Notes: generated by a model not told the origin, from the sequence alone. A stretch of 64,000 bases of DNA from Pararhodobacter marinus (GCF_003122215.1 NZ_QEYD01000008.1:1-64000), one strand, 5' to 3'; positions 36,831-45,119 are shown, counted from the first letter of the stretch. Numbers and translations: made by a program.

Positions 36831-36870
36831 CCGGGGGTTTCACACCCCCGGACACCCGTGGAGTATTTTT
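36831..36870 (+). terminator. Terminator after lpd
   Basis: CCGGGGGT/ACCCCCGG, an 8 bp stem with TTCAC loop, is followed about 14 bases later by TATTTTT. The downstream GTGGAGTATTTTTAGCAAAA is similar to a motif I recall after many Rhodobacterales genes. Confidence 0.55.
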
Positions 36871-36926
36871 AGCAAAATGAAGGTGAGGCGCGTTGAGGCG
36901 CCGCGCCCTAAATTTCCTTAACCGCG

Positions 36927-36993
36927 CATCTTTGTTCCGCAAATATCCTCGGGGGGTGAGGCCGCAGGCCGAGGGGGGCAGACAGCCCCCCTC
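36927..36993 (+). repeat. Dispersed intergenic repeat, copy A (between convergent lpd and aminotransferase)
   Basis: The element reads CATCTTTGTTCCGC-AAATATCCTCGGGGGGTGAG, a GGCC-rich variable part, then the perfect hairpin GAGGGGGGC-AGACA-GCCCCCCTC. The hairpin lies 9 bp from the stop of the minus-strand aminotransferase. Copies B (45051) and C (62044) share both ends almost base for base. Confidence 0.8.
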
Positions 36994-37002
36994 TCGTCAG
37001 CC

Positions 37003-38358
37003 TCACAGTGCGCGGAAGCCCGCGTCGAGCGCGCCGAGGATCCCCTGCACATCGTCCGCCGTCAGAACCAGCGACGGCGACAGGATGATGTTCGGCCCCG
37101 AAACCCGCACCATGGCGCCGTTTTCATAAGCGACCTGCTGCACCTTCGCGGCGGTGGCCTTGTCGGGCGCGGCCTTGGTCGCGCGGTCCGAAACCAGTTC
37201 CAGCGCCACCATCAGCCCGTAGCCGCCGCGCACGTCGCCGATCACGTCGTACTTGTCCTTGAGTGCCTGCACGCCCGCGAACAGCTCGGCGCCGCGCGCC
37301 TTGGCATTCGCGGCGACGTCGAGCCGCTGCGTTTCCGCAAGGCAGGCCAGCGCCGCTGCCGCACCCACCGGATGGCCGGAATAGGTGTAGCCATGGCCGA
37401 TCGCGGCCTTGCCGGTTTCGTCCTTTTCGAACACCTCGGCCACGCCGTCCGAGATCATCGTCGCGCCGAAGGGGAAATAGCCGTTGGTGATGGCCTTGGC
37501 GGTCGACATCATGTCGGGCTGCACACCCCAGAGCCGCGAGCCGCTCCAGGCGCCGGTGCGGCCGAACGCGGTGATGACCTCGTCGGCGATCAGCAGGATG
37601 CCGTTCTTGCGGCAGATCTCGGCCACGCCGGGCATGAAGCTTTCATGCGGCACGATGACACCGCCCGCGCCAAGGATCGGCTCCATGATCATCGCCGCGA
37701 TGGTTCCCGCGCCCTGGAAGGCGATTTCGTCCTCGAGCGCCTGCAGGCAGAGCTGTGCCAGACGCGCGGGATCGCTTTCGTTGAACGGGTTGCGATAGGG
37801 ATAGGGGGCGGGGATATGGTAGCAGCCGGGCAGGAGCGGCTCGTACATCGTGCGGAAATTGGCGTTGCCATTGACCGAGGCGCCGCCGAAATGGGTGCCG
37901 TGATAGCCCTTCTTCAGGGACAGGAACTTGATCCGCCCGGCCTCGCCGCGGATCTTGTGGTATTGGCGGGCAAGCCGCAGCGCGGTTTCCACGCTGTCGC
38001 CGCCGCCCGAGGTGAAGAAAGCGCGGCTCAGCCCGTCGGGGGCGAAGAAATCCTTCAGCGCCTCGGCCAGCTCGATCACCTTGTCGTTCGAGGTGCCGCG
38101 GAAGATCGAGTAATAGGGCAGCTCGTCCAGCTGGCCCGCGATCGCGTCCTTCACCGGCTGGCACGAATAGCCCAGATTGACGTTCCACAGCCCGCCCACG
38201 CCGTCGATCACGGAATGACCGTCGATATCGGTGATCCGTACGCCCTGACCGCCGGTGACGATGGTCGGCGGGTTTCTGTGGTGATCGGCCGGATGGGTCA
38301 TCGGGTGCCACAGGTGGCGGGCATTGTTGGCCTTGAGGAAATTCTCGTCCTTCGGCAT
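37003..38358 (-). CDS. Class III (omega-amino acid/amine--pyruvate) aminotransferase
   Basis: A 451-residue PLP transaminase. The N-terminus NNARHLWHPMTHPADH, the phosphate-binding FFTSGGGDSVETALRLARQY, KKGYHGTHFGGASV, the Asp in LLIADEVITAFGRTG and the Schiff-base Lys in MMSTAKAITNGYFPFGA (near 285) place it in the omega-transaminase group (beta-alanine, taurine or diamine--pyruvate type). It would convert a terminal amine to an aldehyde. It is coupled to the iclR-type gene (11 bp apart) and divergent from tctCBA and an aldehyde dehydrogenase, which could take the aldehyde on to an acid. Exact donor unknown. Confidence 0.87.
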   Translation of the reverse strand: MPKDENFLKANNARHLWHPMTHPADHHRNPPTIVTGGQGVRITDIDGHSVIDGVGGLWNVNLGYSCQPVKDAIAGQLDELPYYSIFRGTSNDKVIELAEALKDFFAPDGLSRAFFTSGGGDSVETALRLARQYHKIRGEAGRIKFLSLKKGYHGTHFGGASVNGNANFRTMYEPLLPGCYHIPAPYPYRNPFNESDPARLAQLCLQALEDEIAFQGAGTIAAMIMEPILGAGGVIVPHESFMPGVAEICRKNGILLIADEVITAFGRTGAWSGSRLWGVQPDMMSTAKAITNGYFPFGATMISDGVAEVFEKDETGKAAIGHGYTYSGHPVGAAAALACLAETQRLDVAANAKARGAELFAGVQALKDKYDVIGDVRGGYGLMVALELVSDRATKAAPDKATAAKVQQVAYENGAMVRVSGPNIILSPSLVLTADDVQGILGALDAGFRAL

Positions 38359-38369
38359 CGGGCTCTCCC

Positions 38370-39140
38370 TTATGATGAGATGCGGTGTTCGGGGCTGGGC
38401 CGCCCGCCGAGCCCGGTCGTCGCGCTTTGCGCGGCGGGTTCGAGTGCGGCGATGATCTTGCGTTCGTGCTCGTCGCTGGCGCGAGAGGCGGGGATCGCCA
38501 CCGCCAGCGCGCCCGCGGCATAGCCGTCGGGGCCGAAGATCGGCACGGCGATGCCGTAGACTTCCGCCTCGAAGGTCTGGTCGGCGACCGCGTAGCCCCG
38601 CTCGCGGGTGCGGCGCACCACCTGTTCAAGCGCCGCGCGCGAGGTGGGAGTCATGCCGGTCACGGCGGTCAGCGTCCGCGCCAGCACGCGCTCTTGCTGT
38701 TCGGGGCGCAGGAAGGCGGTGACGGCGATGCCCGAGGCGGTGGCATGCAGCGGCAGAACCAGGCCCGGCTCGATATAGACGCGGTTGGCGCGGGCGGGCT
38801 CGATCACGCCGATATTGGCCAGGTCGCGCCCCGACAGGAGCGAGGCATGCGCCGTCTCGCCGGTCTCCTGCGCCAGTTTTTCCAGGATCGGGGTCAGCAC
38901 GCGCGTCACCGGCTGGGCATGTTCGCGCAGCCGCGCAAGCCGCAGCACGCCCGCCCCCAGCCGCCAGCGGCGGGTTTCCGGATTCTGCTCGACAAAGCCG
39001 CATTCGGCCATGTCGGCCAGCATCCGCAGCACCGTCGCCTTGTCGATTCCCGAGAGCCGCGCCAGATCGGAGAGACCGATCTCGACCCGTTTGTCGGTGA
39101 AGAAATCCAGTAATCTCAGGGCTTTCTCGACGGTTCGCAT
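38370..39140 (-). CDS. IclR-family transcriptional regulator
   Basis: A 256-residue regulator. Residues about 1-65 are the winged HTH (VEKALRLLDFF ... IGLSDLARLSGIDKATVLRML). Residues about 80-250 are the IclR effector domain (HATASGIAVTAFLRPEQ, FEAEVYGIAVPIFGPDG). The start at ATG 39140 matches the family N-terminus; an in-frame GTG at 39170 would add ten residues, and neither has a strong ribosome site. It shares a 156 bp divergent region with tctC and precedes the aminotransferase, so it probably controls both arms of the cluster in response to the transported acid or a derivative. Confidence 0.88.
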   Translation of the reverse strand: MRTVEKALRLLDFFTDKRVEIGLSDLARLSGIDKATVLRMLADMAECGFVEQNPETRRWRLGAGVLRLARLREHAQPVTRVLTPILEKLAQETGETAHASLLSGRDLANIGVIEPARANRVYIEPGLVLPLHATASGIAVTAFLRPEQQERVLARTLTAVTGMTPTSRAALEQVVRRTRERGYAVADQTFEAEVYGIAVPIFGPDGYAAGALAVAIPASRASDEHERKIIAALEPAAQSATTGLGGRPSPEHRISS

Positions 39141-39242
39141 CGGGGGTCCGGGATCAGGGGCGAAAAACACTCATTGCAAGCGCAAGAAAAGCCTTGACCG
39201 AATCCGGGTCGTCGCGCAAGCTAAATTTGAAACGTCGGTGTA

Positions 39243-39248
39243 TATAAT
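39243..39248 (+). promoter_or_regulatory. Consensus -10 box of the tctC promoter
   Basis: A perfect TATAAT lies 48 bp before the tctC ATG in the iclR-tctC divergent region. The sequence 17 bp upstream (GCTAAA) is a poor -35, which suggests that transcription needs activation, consistent with the adjacent IclR-type regulator. Confidence 0.45.
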
Positions 39249-39296
39249 GAACCGGCGAGCAATCAAAGACAGACCCAACCGACAAGGAGAAGCCCG

Positions 39297-40235
39297 ATGA
39301 AATTCCCCGTCTCACTGGCCCTGGCCGCAGCGATGGCGCTGCCCGCGGGTACCGCGCTGGCCGAGTATCCCGAAGGTCCCGTGCAATTCGTCGTGCCCTG
39401 GCCGCCGGGGGATCTGGAAGACGTGCTGACCCGCATGATCGCCGAGGATTTCCAGGAGGCGTACGGCCAGCCTGCCGCGGTGGTGAACCGTCCGGGCGGC
39501 GGGGGCGGCCCGTTCCCGGGCGCCATTGAGGTAGCCAACGCCCCGGCCGATGGGTCGATGGTCGGGTCCTTCGTGATCGGTGTGCCGGTCGTCGGCCCGA
39601 CGCTGGGGATCGAAGAGCTCAGCCCCGATCCTTTCGTGCCGGTCGGTATCTTCCTGACCTATCCTTTCGTGCTGGCGACCTCGGGCTCGTCCGAGTTCCA
39701 GACGATGGAAGAGCTGGCCGCCTATGCGCAGGACAACGAGGTTCTGCTGGGCCATTTCGGCGCCGCGCTGACGCCGACCGCCGTCAGCTTCGCGCTGGCC
39801 GAGACCATGGGCTTCAGCTGGGGCGCGGACGCGGCCTATGACGCGCTCGATTGCAATACCCTGGCCTCGGGCGATGTGGACGTGATCAACACCACGATCC
39901 AGCTGATCATGCCGTGCCTCGACGATGTGACGATCCTGGCCTCGGTGACCGGCGAGCGGCTCGAACTTGCGCCCGACGCGCCGACCGTGGGCGAGCTTGC
40001 GCCGGACCTGTCGATTTCGCTCTGGAACGGGCTCTTCGTGCACAAGGACACGCCGCAAGAAGCCATCGACGCCATCGCGGCCGTCGCGCAGGAGACCATC
40101 GCGTCCGAGCGCGCGCAGACCTTCGCCGCCGAGACCGGCGCGCAGATCTACTGGCAGGACACCGCCGCCGCGACCGCCCAGATCGAAAGCGACATCGCGA
40201 CGATGGCGCGGATCGACGAGCTGACCGCCGAGTAA
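39297..40235 (+). CDS. tctC: Tripartite tricarboxylate transporter substrate-binding protein (TctC/Bug family)
   Basis: A 312-residue periplasmic receptor with a signal peptide ending at TALA (residue 22). The Bug-family core is visible: QFVVPWPPGDLEDVLTRM, the NRPGGGGG substrate loop, and the C-terminal LFVHKDTPQEAIDAI. The ATG follows AAGGAGAAGCCC. It captures a carboxylate for TctBA. The first gene of the operon, it is separated from tctB by a strong hairpin, which would favour excess receptor over membrane subunits. The acidic, Trp-poor ligand loop does not reveal the substrate. Confidence 0.9.
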   Translation: MKFPVSLALAAAMALPAGTALAEYPEGPVQFVVPWPPGDLEDVLTRMIAEDFQEAYGQPAAVVNRPGGGGGPFPGAIEVANAPADGSMVGSFVIGVPVVGPTLGIEELSPDPFVPVGIFLTYPFVLATSGSSEFQTMEELAAYAQDNEVLLGHFGAALTPTAVSFALAETMGFSWGADAAYDALDCNTLASGDVDVINTTIQLIMPCLDDVTILASVTGERLELAPDAPTVGELAPDLSISLWNGLFVHKDTPQEAIDAIAAVAQETIASERAQTFAAETGAQIYWQDTAAATAQIESDIATMARIDELTAE

Positions 40236-40242
40236 GCAACCC

Positions 40243-40269
40243 GGCCCCGGCGCAAGGATCGCCGGGGCC
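40243..40269 (+). terminator. Intercistronic hairpin between tctC and tctB (attenuator)
   Basis: A perfect 10 bp stem GGCCCCGGCG/CGCCGGGGCC with a CAAGGAT loop is followed by TCTTTCC. It begins 7 bp after the tctC stop. Such hairpins typically allow partial termination and protect the receptor mRNA 3' end. Confidence 0.6.
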
Positions 40270-40289
40270 TCTTTCCATACGGGATCCGC

Positions 40290-40838
40290 ATGAGCGACGA
40301 GCGTCACGACCTGTCAGAGCTGACCCACCCGCCCCATCACCGCGCCGAGATCGTCTTCGCCGTCACCTCGTTCCTGATCGCCGTGATCCTGGCCGCGCTG
40401 TGGTCGTCGGAAACGAGCTGGGCGAGCGGGCAACCCTGGAGCCGACAGCCGGGCCTGTGGCCCCTGATCGCCATCGTCGGGATGCTGGTTTTCGGGGCGG
40501 GCGAGCTGATCGCCTGCCTGGTGCGCAACGCGCGGGCCGGTGGCGGGAACGTGCTGGCCGAGCTGGGCATCTGGGCCAAGGCGGGCGAATATGTCGTCTG
40601 GTTCCTGATCTACGTGATGGCGGTGCCCTATATCGGCTATCTGCCTGCGTCGGTTCTGTTCGCCACGCTGCTCGCGTTCCGGCTGGGGTATCGCGGGCTG
40701 CCGCTGCTGCTGGCACCGCTGATCGCGCTGGGCATCGTCGTCGTCTTCAAGGCCGGGCTGTCGGTCCGCATCCCGGGGGGCGCGGTCTATGACCTGCTGC
40801 CGCAGGGGCTGCGCAATTTCCTTGTCGTCTATCTGTAA
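40290..40838 (+). CDS. tctB: Tripartite tricarboxylate transporter small membrane subunit (TctB family)
   Basis: A 182-residue membrane protein with four to five hydrophobic segments (about 20-40, 57-78, 98-122, 124-142 and 146-156). Size, topology and position between tctC and tctA identify TctB, which is poorly conserved in sequence. The ATG at 40290 has only a weak ribosome site (GGGATCCGC), in keeping with lower expression than tctC. Confidence 0.85.
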   Translation: MSDERHDLSELTHPPHHRAEIVFAVTSFLIAVILAALWSSETSWASGQPWSRQPGLWPLIAIVGMLVFGAGELIACLVRNARAGGGNVLAELGIWAKAGEYVVWFLIYVMAVPYIGYLPASVLFATLLAFRLGYRGLPLLLAPLIALGIVVVFKAGLSVRIPGGAVYDLLPQGLRNFLVVYL

Positions 40839-40850
40839 GAGGGTCCGGAT

Positions 40851-42347
40851 TTGGACACGTTCATTGACGCGCTGGGCATCGTCTCGCGCTGGGATGTCAT
40901 CGCCGCGCTGATCGCGGGGTCGGTCGGCGGCGTGATCATCGGCGCGATCCCCGGCGTGGGCCCGGCGGTCGCCATCGCCATCCTGCTGCCCGCGACCTTC
41001 GGCATGGAGCCGATCGTCGGGCTGACGCTGCTTCTGGGCATCTACGGTTCGGCCCTGTTCGGCGGCTCGATCCCGTCGATCCTGATCAACACGCCCGGCA
41101 CGCCGGTCAACGCGCTGACCACCTATGACGGCTACCCGATGACCAAGGCGGGCGAGGCGCCGCGCGCGCTGGGCCTGAGCTTTGGCGCGTCGTTCTTCGG
41201 CGGCATCTTCGCGGTCATCGCGCTGATGCTGCTGTCGCCGGTTCTGGCCCGGATCGCGCCCATGTTCGGCTCGCGTGAGATCTTCCTCGCCGCTTTGCTG
41301 GGCTGCATCCTGGTCGTCGTCGCGCATCGCGGGCAGTCGCTGGCGGCGGGAGCGCTGCTGATGTTCGGGCTGTTCCTGAATACCGTGGGGATGGAGGCCA
41401 ACACCTATTCCCAGCGTTTCACCTTCGACCTGCCGTTCCTGACGCAGGGGGTCGACCTGATCGTCGTCGTGCTGGGCCTGTTCGCCGTCTCGCAGGCCTT
41501 CGTGCTGCTGATCGGCGCCGACGAGAAAGGCGAGGCGCCGACGATCAGCGGCAGCGTGGGCAAGGGCGTGCGCGAGGTGTTCCGTCACCCCCGCGTCGCC
41601 ACTGCCGGGTCGCTGTCGGGCACGATCATGGGGATCATCCCGGGCGTGGGCGAGTTCACGTCGCAATTCCTCAGCTACAGCTTCGCGCGGGCGACCTCGA
41701 AAAAGCCCGAGCTGTTCGGCAAGGGCAGTCCCGAAGGGCTGATCGCCTCGGAAACCGCCAACAACTCGGTCCCGCCCGCCGCCATGGTGCCGCTTCTGGC
41801 GCTGGGCATCCCGGGCGAGGCGCTGACGGCGATGATGCTCAGCGTGTTCTACGTCCATAACGTGATCCCCGGTCCGGGCCTGTTCCGGAACCAGATGGAT
41901 TTCGTGATGGCGCTCTATATCTGCCTGGCGCTGCTGAATATCCTCGCGCTGGCTTTCCTTCTGGTGGCGACAAAACCGCTGCTGAAGGTGCTGGTGATCC
42001 CCAACCGCTACCTCGGGATGATCATCCTCGCGCTCAGCTTCGTGGGGATCTATTCGCTGCGCAATTCGGCGGTGGATTGCATGATGGCGGCGGCGTTCGG
42101 GCTGCTGGGCGTGATGCTGAAGCGGCTGAACCTGCCGATCGTGCCGATCATCCTGGGCATGGTTCTGGGCGGCATCATGGAAAACAAGTTCCGCACCTCG
42201 CTGCCGCGCATTCAGTCCCTGTATTCATGGATCGACCGGCCCGTGGCGATGGCGATCTTCTGTCTCATCTGCATTGTTCTGGCGCTGCATGTCTGGGGAC
42301 TGTGGCGCGACTGGAAAGGAAAACGGAATGGATCAGTCCAGCATTGA
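40851..42347 (+). CDS. tctA: Tripartite tricarboxylate transporter large permease (TctA family)
   Basis: A 498-residue protein with about 11-12 hydrophobic segments. Diagnostic TctA segments are IIGAIPGVGPAVAIAILLP, FGGSIPSILINTPGTP and ASETANNSVPPAAMVPLLALGIPG. It is the channel-forming subunit of the TTT system. I use the TTG at 40851 (FDTFIDALGIV region), which has GAGGG eight bases upstream. Its 3' end overlaps the aldehyde dehydrogenase start by 20 bp, so transport and metabolism are co-expressed. Confidence 0.92.
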   Translation: MDTFIDALGIVSRWDVIAALIAGSVGGVIIGAIPGVGPAVAIAILLPATFGMEPIVGLTLLLGIYGSALFGGSIPSILINTPGTPVNALTTYDGYPMTKAGEAPRALGLSFGASFFGGIFAVIALMLLSPVLARIAPMFGSREIFLAALLGCILVVVAHRGQSLAAGALLMFGLFLNTVGMEANTYSQRFTFDLPFLTQGVDLIVVVLGLFAVSQAFVLLIGADEKGEAPTISGSVGKGVREVFRHPRVATAGSLSGTIMGIIPGVGEFTSQFLSYSFARATSKKPELFGKGSPEGLIASETANNSVPPAAMVPLLALGIPGEALTAMMLSVFYVHNVIPGPGLFRNQMDFVMALYICLALLNILALAFLLVATKPLLKVLVIPNRYLGMIILALSFVGIYSLRNSAVDCMMAAAFGLLGVMLKRLNLPIVPIILGMVLGGIMENKFRTSLPRIQSLYSWIDRPVAMAIFCLICIVLALHVWGLWRDWKGKRNGSVQH

Positions 42348-43812
42348 TGCGCTGGCGCAGGCGCCGGTCGGCCCGCAGGGCCTGTTCATCGGCGGCAAGT
42401 GGGTGTCGGCCATGGGCGGCGCCTCGCTGCCCGTGACCTCGCCCATCGACGGACGCGAATTCGCGCAGATCGCCGATGCCTCGGCCGGGGATGTGGATCT
42501 GGCCGTGAAGACGGCGCGCGCGGCCTTTCAATCGGGCGTCTGGTCGCGCGCGGCACCGGCCGAGCGCAAGAAAGTCCTGTTCCGCATCGCTGAGGCGATC
42601 GAGCGCGAGGCGCTGGCGCTGGCCGTGCTGGGCGTGCGCGACAACGGGACCGAGATCTCGATGGCGCTCAAGGCCGAACCGATGAGTGCCGCGGGCACCT
42701 TCCGCTATTATGCCGAGGCGCTCGACAAGGTGGGCGGCGAGATCGCACCCACCCCCGGCAACGTGCTGGGCCTGATCCACCGCGAGCCGGTGGGCGTGGT
42801 CGGCGCCATCGTGCCGTGGAACTTCCCGATGATGATCGGCGCGTGGAAGATCGCCCCGGCGCTGGCGATGGGCAATTCGGTGGTGCTGAAACCCTCGGAA
42901 GTGGCCTCGCTCTCGCTCTTGCGGCTGGCCGAGATCTGCGCCGAATGCGGCCTGCCCGACGGCGTGCTGAACGTCGTGACCGGCGCGGGCGCGACCTCGG
43001 GCGAGGCTCTGGGCCTGCATATGGATGTCGACGTGCTGGTCTTCACCGGCTCGGGCGGGGTCGGGCGCCGGTTGCTGGAATATTCCGCGCGCTCGAACCT
43101 CAAGCGCGTCTATCTGGAACTGGGCGGCAAATCCCCCAACATCGTCTTCGCCGACGCGCCCGATCTGCGGCAGGCGGCCAAGGTCAGCGCGGCGGGGATC
43201 TTCCGCAATTCCGGTCAGGTCTGCGTCGCGGGCTCGCGGCTGCTGGTCGAACGCTCGGTGCACGAGGAATTCGCCGGCATGCTGGCCGAGGAAGCGCGCG
43301 CGATGAAGATCGGCAACCCGCTGAAGCTGGACACGCAAGCGGGCGCGATATCGTCCGAGGCGCAACTGGCCCGCGTGCAGCATTTCGTCGAGAAGGCGCA
43401 GGACGAGGGCGGCGCGCTGCTGGCCGGGGGCGAGCGGATCCTGACCGAGACCGGCGGTAGCTATTACGCGCCGACGATCTTCGACAAGGTCGCGCCCGAG
43501 ATGACGCTGGCGCGCGAAGAGGTCTTCGGCCCGGTCGCCGCGATCACGCCCTTCGACACCGAGGAAGACGCCGTTCGCATGGCCAACGGGACCGATTTCG
43601 GGCTGGCCTCGGCGGTCTGGACCGGCAATCTCAGCCGAGCGCACCGCATGGTGCGGGCGATCGACGCGGGCGTCGTCCACGTCAACACCTATGGTGGCGC
43701 GGACAATACCGTGCCGCTGGGTGGGCACCGCCAATCCGGCAACGGGCATGACAAGTCGCTGCACGCGCTGGACAAATACGTGAACCTGAAAACGGCATGG
43801 ATTGCGCTGTGA
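42328..43812 (+). CDS. NAD(P)-dependent aldehyde dehydrogenase
   Basis: A 494-residue ALDH-superfamily enzyme. IVPWNFPMMIGAWKIAPALA is the nucleotide-fold entry, VVLKPSE binds the cofactor, Glu264 is the general base (YLELGGKSPN) and Cys299 is the nucleophile (SGQVCVAGSR). It oxidises an aldehyde to the acid. The sequence is closest to the broad betaine/gamma-glutamyl-aminobutyraldehyde dehydrogenase type. In this cluster the likely substrate is the aldehyde made by the divergent omega-transaminase. The ATG at 42328 has AAAGGA upstream and lies inside the end of tctA. The stop overlaps the next gene's GTG. Confidence 0.9.
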   Translation: MDQSSIDALAQAPVGPQGLFIGGKWVSAMGGASLPVTSPIDGREFAQIADASAGDVDLAVKTARAAFQSGVWSRAAPAERKKVLFRIAEAIEREALALAVLGVRDNGTEISMALKAEPMSAAGTFRYYAEALDKVGGEIAPTPGNVLGLIHREPVGVVGAIVPWNFPMMIGAWKIAPALAMGNSVVLKPSEVASLSLLRLAEICAECGLPDGVLNVVTGAGATSGEALGLHMDVDVLVFTGSGGVGRRLLEYSARSNLKRVYLELGGKSPNIVFADAPDLRQAAKVSAAGIFRNSGQVCVAGSRLLVERSVHEEFAGMLAEEARAMKIGNPLKLDTQAGAISSEAQLARVQHFVEKAQDEGGALLAGGERILTETGGSYYAPTIFDKVAPEMTLAREEVFGPVAAITPFDTEEDAVRMANGTDFGLASAVWTGNLSRAHRMVRAIDAGVVHVNTYGGADNTVPLGGHRQSGNGHDKSLHALDKYVNLKTAWIAL

Positions 43813-45044
43813 CGGATCGGACCATTCTTATCGTCGGCACCTACGACACCAAGCAGGACGAGCTGGGCTACCTGGCGCAGGTCATCCGCCAGCAAGGCGG
43901 CGGCGTGAAGACCATGGATGTCAGCGTGCTGGGCGATCCCGCGCAGCCCACCGATTATTCCAAGCACGATGTGGCCGAAGCGGGCGGGTCGTCCATCGCC
44001 GAGGCGATCGCGGGCGAGGACGAGAACCTTGCCATGCAGATCATGGCGCGCGGCGCCGCCGCGCTGGCAGCCCGGCTTCACGCGCAGGGCGTCTTCGACG
44101 GCGTCGTGGTGTTGGGCGGGTCGATGGGCACGGATCTGGCGCTCGACCTTTGCGCGGCGCTGCCCTTGGGCGTGCCGAAATACATCGTCTCGACCGTCAG
44201 TTTCTCGCCGATGATCCCGCCCGAGCGGCTGGCGGCGGATGTGCAGATGATCCTGTGGGCGGGCGGGCTTTACGGCCTGAACTCGGTCTGCAAGGCGTCG
44301 CTGTCACAGGCGGCGGGCGCCGTTCTGGGTGCCGCGCGCGCGGTCGAGAAACCGGCGCGCGACCGGCCCCTGATCGGCATGACTTCGTTCGGGAAGACCG
44401 TCCTGAGATACATGGTTGCGCTGAAACCGGCGCTGGAAGAGCGCGGCTTCGAGGTGGCGGTGTTCCACGCCACCGGCATGGGCGGGCGGGCTTTCGAGGC
44501 TTTGGCCGCCGAGGGCGCCTTTGCCGCCGTCATGGACTTCGCGCCGCAGGAAGTGGGCAATCACCTGCACGGCTCGGCCATCAGCGCGGGGCCCGACCGG
44601 ATGACGGCGGCGGGAAAGGCTGGCGTGCCGCAGATCGTGTCGATCGGCTGCTACGACCTTGTCGACCTTGTGGGCTGGCAGCCCATGCCCGAGCCTTTGC
44701 AGGACCGCCCGGCCCATGCGCATAACCGGCTGCTGACCTCGGTCATCATGACGGCCGAGGAGCGCCGCGCGATGGCGCGCACCCTGTGCGAGCGGCTGGC
44801 GCAGGCCGAAGGGCCGGTGGTGTTCCTGCTGCCCGTCCTGGGTGGCAACGAATGGGACCGGCCCGGCGGCCCGCTCTCGGATCCCGAGGCGCTGGCGGCC
44901 TTTGTCGATGAGATCCGCGCAAGCTGCCCGGACAATGTGCGGCTGGTCGAGCTGGACGCACATATCAACGACCCGGCCTTTGCCGAGGCGGCGCTGGCGG
45001 TGGTCGATGACTGGATCGCGGCAGGCGTCCTGCCACGCGGCTGA
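43809..45044 (+). CDS. Tm-1-like ATP-binding domain protein (UPF0261)
   Basis: A 411-residue protein of the UPF0261/Tm-1 N-terminal family. Diagnostic segments are ILIVGTYDTKQDELGYL, GVVVLGGSMGTDLALDL, STVSFSPMIP and IGMTSFGKTVLRY, and the end VRLVELDAHINDPAF matches the family C-terminus. Biochemical function is unknown; plant Tm-1 binds ATP and inhibits viral helicase. In many bacteria the gene pairs with a phosphoenolpyruvate-hydrolase-like TIM barrel, which is absent here. I use GTG 43809 (GTGA overlap with the dehydrogenase); ATG 43797 in frame is an alternative. Association with tctCBA and a dehydrogenase suggests a catabolic step. Confidence 0.86.
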   Translation: MTDRTILIVGTYDTKQDELGYLAQVIRQQGGGVKTMDVSVLGDPAQPTDYSKHDVAEAGGSSIAEAIAGEDENLAMQIMARGAAALAARLHAQGVFDGVVVLGGSMGTDLALDLCAALPLGVPKYIVSTVSFSPMIPPERLAADVQMILWAGGLYGLNSVCKASLSQAAGAVLGAARAVEKPARDRPLIGMTSFGKTVLRYMVALKPALEERGFEVAVFHATGMGGRAFEALAAEGAFAAVMDFAPQEVGNHLHGSAISAGPDRMTAAGKAGVPQIVSIGCYDLVDLVGWQPMPEPLQDRPAHAHNRLLTSVIMTAEERRAMARTLCERLAQAEGPVVFLLPVLGGNEWDRPGGPLSDPEALAAFVDEIRASCPDNVRLVELDAHINDPAFAEAALAVVDDWIAAGVLPRG

Positions 45045-45050
45045 CGGGGC

Positions 45051-45119
45051 AGGGGGGCTGTCTGCCCCCCTCGGCGCGGACGCGCCTCACCCCCCGAGGA
45101 TATTTTCGGAACAAAGATG
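45051..45119 (-). repeat. Dispersed intergenic repeat, copy B (between convergent UPF0261 and lipoprotein genes)
   Basis: This is the same element as at 36927 in inverted orientation: hairpin AGGGGGGC-TGTCT-GCCCCCCT, a variable GGCGCGGACGCGCC palindrome, then CACCCCCCGAGGATATTTTCGGAACAAAGATG. The hairpin starts 7 bp after the upstream gene's stop. Confidence 0.8.

Noticed and set aside
36927-36993. CRISPR or insertion-sequence interpretation of the three dispersed repeats
   Set aside because: The copies are 8-17 kb apart, have no spacers, no transposase and no target-site duplications that I can see.
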